From a virus, in the IMG/VR virus record IMGVR_UViG_3300031857_000310, positions 1 through 49,236 of that record: a DNA stretch of 49,236 nt; one strand, written 5' to 3'. The translations under genes and the position numbers were made by a program. Under the pieces are notes generated by a model that did no database searches, was not told the DNA's origin, and worked only from the letters and a program-made list of their open reading frames with translations. Below are positions 46,001 through 49,236 of the stretch, one piece after another (within the stretch, counting starts at the first letter, position 1; each line of letters starts with the position of its first letter).

Positions 46001-46689
46001 CGGGTAACTCTGGGCATGAAAGCTATGGTCACGGTGGATGGGAGGCGATCAAGAGCGGTCGGGCGAAGGTTTATTCACTGGTCGATGATAAAGGCCAGCC
46101 CCATGCGACGGTGGAAGTGAAGACACCTGATTTGAGCGGGATTATCAATCGCTTGCCCAATAAGGAGTATGCAGCGCTTGGTCAGCCGATCAGAGAGCGG
46201 CATTTCGGCGGTTCGCAAGAGCAGGCAATGGCAAATTATAGCGAATATAACAAACTGCTTGAGCAAGCATATCTTGAGAAGTACGGCGAACCGCCTGCCA
46301 TCATCACTCAGATAAAGGGCAAGCAGAACAAGGCTCCCGCTCCCGATTACCAACCGTATGTAGCGGATTTCGTGCGTCAGGGTAATTGGTCACCGGAGAT
46401 CGGCGACTTGAACTACACCGACTTGGTGCGCATTGGCGACAAAATGATTAGGAAATCTGAACTTGGTGAGATGGCGCAGTTGGGCGAGAGTCCGGTAGAT
46501 TCGCAGGTCGTGGACTGGTTCAGGCGCGCGGCCCGCATGGATCCCAACGGATTGAGTGAATTTGATCGTGGCGTCCTTGAAGCCATAAAGTCTTTCAAGC
46601 CGCCCAAGATGGCCTTCGGTGGCGGCGTATTTAACACTGATCCTGACATCACTGATTCTGGTCGGATCATTCCTGAGCACACAATTTAG
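43060..46689 (+). CDS. Polyvalent protein with ADP-ribosyltransferase-like domain
   Basis: 1209 residues between terminase and portal. After a charged helix, residues ~115-290 look like the ART domain of polyvalent proteins: VMYHGTRHY, GMTYLSSDPKFANMYAGDA, YPVHVQVRNPFDFEN, GFDGMYMKESGRKNLGVFDP. Next, GEGVKGSGYFGYLPASDGYA and PLLVPTLSKEEIEHLLAGNS form a block known from uncultured phages. GG motifs follow, including a tandem pair (GGPINLDRLLEKAV, GGPANLDDMLKWAV). The C-terminal third (VYSLVDDKGQPHATVEV, AIITQIKGKQNKAPAP) resembles a domain common in such proteins. It is probably carried in the particle and injected to modify host proteins, but activity is inferred. Confidence 0.75.
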   Translation: MVNPTKIVGALKKAAGAGKVADKTTDAARLRLQELMDNFPKVDPETAARVVAELEEIERRKREAYKVPQVSKEKGKKALAEARRILMTPEQRAAYEAELRGAGKQKFLEPSVEKGVMYHGTRHYKPGIKTFDPEHPPTGEGISEFQAGQEGMTYLSSDPKFANMYAGDAKDADFMSGAVYPVHVQVRNPFDFENADHLDVMTRDLSYLSDGGSDVPGWIRDGEKSIRSYLRSGMWDVIEDPYVIDSAKHLGFDGMYMKESGRKNLGVFDPRKIKSAIGNRGTYDITDPDITKAKGGLAMRETEEGLAPHGMRHSGEGVKGSGYFGYLPASDGYATEMSAENEGGEFPLLVPTLSKEEIEHLLAGNSPTDEIFRKAVEHAERRKKEGKSPYADPTGLKHPVPKADGGSVNYELPDDVTPQNWRDQLETNVLNDARALIGVKEGGPINLDRLLEKAVRKANGGPANLDDMLKWAVAKHNHKMKKGGEVSQTFPLKKEEEEERMFSPAPLKIPEPITDALEALKRQFEKEKRSMSKPGAVQDVLMRGPVAMYAGAPADILGMGGELLDYVQKKIPGMRKPASVMDTGPEKVPPMGYAPAFPLTPNEPYGTEAAQELMKQSGLTTGTERPLFETGAAVAAPFTGMAALKTGKALAPTAKEMTQFALEKSMEPYRMNVVKPTGAQTITEHLPKELSSLKRQPASLTRKNAEQQLEDVDRALVNYPGGEGLTPDYHQRLLDLRDTLVKDVSLNKWVDTTLRKYLIRDMGTPDDPLVRLAEQGISHSPHMREIAAVGEFGEATTPYLANVRETLGFPREGLATTPLGKAVEVSTDFATGMPFKNTTEAGQGFTARNRVGLNLPEWTQKLDPETNLYAPSLKGLEFEHMLDVLSEDLATGRIRPEQLSKLSLEQAVRRTQQYDDDLAAKMNASKAAARSDLPVHQEYNTGFKWIELNKPGSFAAESDAMGHSVRGYEPPKGHPDWVEASGNSGHESYGHGGWEAIKSGRAKVYSLVDDKGQPHATVEVKTPDLSGIINRLPNKEYAALGQPIRERHFGGSQEQAMANYSEYNKLLEQAYLEKYGEPPAIITQIKGKQNKAPAPDYQPYVADFVRQGNWSPEIGDLNYTDLVRIGDKMIRKSELGEMAQLGESPVDSQVVDWFRRAARMDPNGLSEFDRGVLEAIKSFKPPKMAFGGGVFNTDPDITDSGRIIPEHTI

Positions 46690-46700
46690 AGGAAAGCATC

Positions 46701-49193
46701 ATGCCTGAAATGCCTATCGACCCTGAGTTTGGTCGTTTCATCGCGGGGATCACGGAGACTGAAGACGGTGGTGCTTTAGTTGATATGGAAGACGATGAGT
46801 TGGAAGTTGAAGAGCTAGAGGATGGCTCTGCGATTGTCCGCGAGTCTGAGTTCAAAGGCCCCGAGGAAGACGAAGAGTTCTACGCAAACCTCGCTGAGAG
46901 CATGAACGACCTTGATCTACAGGTCTTGGCGAGTAAGTATCTCGACCTGTTTGAGAAGGACAAAGAGGATCGCAAAGAGCGCGACAAGCAGTACGAGGAC
47001 GGATTGCGTCGTACAGGCTTGGGGAACGATGCGCCGGGCGGTGCGAACTTCCAAGGCGCGTCTAGGGTAGTGCATCCGGTGATGGCTGAAGCCTGTGTGG
47101 ACTTTGCTGCGCGGGCGATCAAAGAGCTGTTCCCACCTGATGGCCCGACTCGCACGAAGATTATTGGTGAAGTGACCCCAGAGAAGACTGACAGAGCTGA
47201 GCGCAAGCGCGACTACATGAACTGGCAGTTGACTGAGCAGATCGAAGAGTACCGGGATGAGCAAGAGCAGATGTTTACCCAGCTCCCGATGGGTGGCTCA
47301 CAGTACATGAAGATGTGGTACGACGAGCAGAAGAAGCGTCCGTGTGCTGAATTCGTGCCGATTGACAACATTCTGCTGCCGTTTGCTGCTTCGAACTTCT
47401 ACACAGCGCAGCGTGCCACCGAGATGATGGACATCACGGAGTACGAGTTCAATTCGCGTGTTGATCGCGGGCTGTACAAAGACATCAGTTTGATTGGTGC
47501 GAGTCTTGATCCTGAGCCGACAGGCCCTGAGAAGGCGAACAACAAGATTGAAGGGCGTAAGCCGGGGCAGAATGTTGACGGTGTGCGTCGTGTTTACCAC
47601 TGCTACACCCATTTGGAGCTTGAAGACGACCCGAAAACCAAGGGCAAGATGGCTCCGTACATCCTGATGATCGACGAGTTGGACGCCGAAGTGGTGGGCT
47701 TGTACCGCAACTGGGAAGAAGGCGACGAGACGATGACCAAGTTGGACTGGATCGTCGAGTTTAAGTTCATTCCTTGGCGTGGCGCGTATGCGATTGGCCT
47801 GCCACACCTGATTGGTGGCCTGTCTGCGGCGTTGACGGGTGCTTTACGAGCGCTTTTGGACACCGCGCACATCAATAACTCGGCGACGATGATCAAACTG
47901 AAGGGGGCGAAGGTCTCTGGACAGTCGGATCAGATCGAAGTGACGGAGGTTAAGGAGATTGAAGCGGCTCCGGGGGTGGATGACATCCGCAAAGTAGCGA
48001 TGCCGCTGCCATTTAACCCGCCAAGTCCGGTGCTTTTTGAGCTTTTGGGGTGGTTGACGAACGCTGCGAAGGGCGTGATTACCACTTCTGAGGAAAAAAT
48101 CGCTGATGTGAGCTCACAAGCGCCTGTCGGCACGACTTTGGCGATGATTGAGCAAGGCGCGTCGGTGTTTTCGGCGATCCATGCGCGTTTGCATGAGTCA
48201 CAGAAGCGCGTTTTGATGATTTTGGGTCGGATTAACCGCTGGTATCTGGACGATCAGGCAAAAGGTGACGTTGTTGCCGACTTAGAAATTAGCCGAGAGG
48301 ACTTTAACCGGAACTCAGACGTTATTCCGGTGTCAGATCCGCATATTTTTAGCGAATCCCAGCGTATGGCGCAGACCCAGATGGTCATTTCGCTGATGGA
48401 TAAGTACCCACAGTTGTTTGACCCACCTGCGGTGATCCAGCGGATTCTAAGGCAGGCAAAGATTCCGAACGTAAACGAGCTCATGCCTACCGCTGCGAAG
48501 CCCATAGAGGCCGCTGCAAGCGACGAAAACGCCGCGATGGCATTGGGGAAGCCTGCGTTCGCTTATCCCCGCCAAGACCACCTAGCGCACCTCCAAACGC
48601 ATTTAGATTTTGCTAAGGATCCGATCTTTGGCAGCAACCCGCTGTTCGCTCAGAAGTTCATTCCGCAGGTGATCGAGCACTGCAAGCAGCACATGATGCT
48701 CTGGTACACAAACCAGATTAATCAATATGCAACAACTGGTACAAGTATCAAGCTGAACAAGTACGCAGAGATTGATGCGCCGAAAGAGATTGATCGGACG
48801 GTGGCTGTGGCTTCTCAGCACGTGGCGATGGACAGCCAGCAGGTGTTTGCTCAGGTGATGCCGATAATGCAACAGTTGAGCCAGCAGTTGCAGCAGATGA
48901 CGCAGGCGCAGGCTGAGATGCAGAAGCGTCTGTTGGCTGACCCGCAGGCTCAGGCGGTACTAGAGTCGTCGCTGGCTGAGACGCAGCGTCGAGCTGCACG
49001 AGATCAGGCTGACATTGCTCTGAAGAAAGACGAGCAGAAGATTGACATAGCCAAGAATGCTGAGGACAACCTCACGAAAGAACGTATTGCCACTGCAAAG
49101 ATTAGCTTTGATGCAGACCGGCTACGTAAGGAGCAGGAAGACACTGCTATTTCGCTGCAAGAAGCAGCACAACGCACTTTAGGGAGTCTGTAA
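46701..49193 (+). CDS. Portal protein, SU10-like
   Basis: 830 residues, AGAGG upstream. The body (GASRVVHPVMAEACVDFAAR, AIKELFPPDGPTRTKI, EYRDEQEQMFTQLPMGGSQY, FIPWRGAYAIGLPHLIGGLS, APVGTTLAMIEQG) matches the large portal family of phage SU10 and its many aquatic relatives. The acidic start (DMEDDELEVEELEDGSAIV) and the long coiled-coil end (QQLSQQLQQMTQAQAEMQKR and beyond) are common extensions. Twelve copies should form the DNA gate in the capsid and join the adaptor. It follows terminase, as usual. Confidence 0.88.
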   Translation: MPEMPIDPEFGRFIAGITETEDGGALVDMEDDELEVEELEDGSAIVRESEFKGPEEDEEFYANLAESMNDLDLQVLASKYLDLFEKDKEDRKERDKQYEDGLRRTGLGNDAPGGANFQGASRVVHPVMAEACVDFAARAIKELFPPDGPTRTKIIGEVTPEKTDRAERKRDYMNWQLTEQIEEYRDEQEQMFTQLPMGGSQYMKMWYDEQKKRPCAEFVPIDNILLPFAASNFYTAQRATEMMDITEYEFNSRVDRGLYKDISLIGASLDPEPTGPEKANNKIEGRKPGQNVDGVRRVYHCYTHLELEDDPKTKGKMAPYILMIDELDAEVVGLYRNWEEGDETMTKLDWIVEFKFIPWRGAYAIGLPHLIGGLSAALTGALRALLDTAHINNSATMIKLKGAKVSGQSDQIEVTEVKEIEAAPGVDDIRKVAMPLPFNPPSPVLFELLGWLTNAAKGVITTSEEKIADVSSQAPVGTTLAMIEQGASVFSAIHARLHESQKRVLMILGRINRWYLDDQAKGDVVADLEISREDFNRNSDVIPVSDPHIFSESQRMAQTQMVISLMDKYPQLFDPPAVIQRILRQAKIPNVNELMPTAAKPIEAAASDENAAMALGKPAFAYPRQDHLAHLQTHLDFAKDPIFGSNPLFAQKFIPQVIEHCKQHMMLWYTNQINQYATTGTSIKLNKYAEIDAPKEIDRTVAVASQHVAMDSQQVFAQVMPIMQQLSQQLQQMTQAQAEMQKRLLADPQAQAVLESSLAETQRRAARDQADIALKKDEQKIDIAKNAEDNLTKERIATAKISFDADRLRKEQEDTAISLQEAAQRTLGSL

Positions 49194-49236
49194 TGGCGAC
49201 AACTGATAAGGATCAACAGTCAGAGCTGGTTAAGCA
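49193..49236 (+). CDS. Partial gene after the portal, cut by the window end
   Basis: ATG 49193 overlaps the portal stop (TAATG) and the frame is open for the remaining 44 bases (MATTDKDQQSELVK). By position it may be the scaffold or protease ahead of the major capsid gene, but too little is visible to say. Confidence 0.6.
   Translation, partial: MATTDKDQQSELVK

Overview
This window is most of a tailed double-stranded DNA phage genome. It holds terminase subunits, a portal, tail and tail-fibre genes, a complete Gram-negative lysis cassette with an i-spanin and embedded o-spanin, and a compact replication and recombination block. The portal and the 211-residue adaptor look like the SU10 type of short-tailed phage, so a podovirus is the best guess. 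The host is Gram-negative. A small helix-turn-helix protein (27172-27384) and a Cro/YdaS-like regulator (29631-29831) resemble proteins common in Burkholderiales, so a freshwater betaproteobacterial host is plausible but is inference. I see no integrase and no tRNA. No DNA polymerase or major capsid gene lies in the window. The portal is followed by a gene cut by the right edge, where scaffold and capsid would normally sit.

Layout. 39-9861: rightward virion genes, ending in an AT-richer receptor and sugar island (lectin-like tip protein, glycosyltransferase, sulfotransferase). 9887-12208: membrane proteins, three-segment holin, lysozyme and spanins. 12192-25692: second structural block (adaptor, nozzle-like protein, very large internal or ejection-type proteins, lytic transglycosylase), closed by a strong terminator at 25737-25779. 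25778-29521: leftward operon (two PD-(D/E)XK nucleases, an SSB-like protein, a helix-turn-helix protein and many small proteins). 29548-29609: divergent promoter and operator. 29631-36959: rightward early genes (Cro-like regulator, DUF1376 initiator carrying a likely origin inside the gene, zinc-finger primase piece, RecA-fold helicase, RuvC-like resolvase, DNA methyltransferase, Ref-like nuclease, OB-fold protein). 37025-38951: two long non-coding tracts around two genes. 38952-49236: small genes, terminase small and large subunits, a 1209-residue polyvalent protein with an ADP-ribosyltransferase-like head, the portal, and the start of the next gene.

The most unusual content is non-coding. 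Between 37025 and 37660 an extremely G+T-rich tract carries four copies of a two-hairpin element. The second hairpin always has an 11-position stem and a 9-base loop ending GAG, and stem changes are partly compensatory (C-G to T-A, T.G to G-C). About 1 kb further on, 38561-38935 is a second, unrelated, densely self-complementary tract with a 13-position helix, an 11-bp helix and mutually exclusive pairings just upstream of a start codon. I think both make structured RNAs. Other notable points are a probable ATT start codon at 9887, direct repeats at exact 11-bp and 7-bp spacing inside the initiator gene (candidate origin), a 14-base initiation box shared by two leaders, and seven genes under 60 codons that overlap or directly abut their neighbours.
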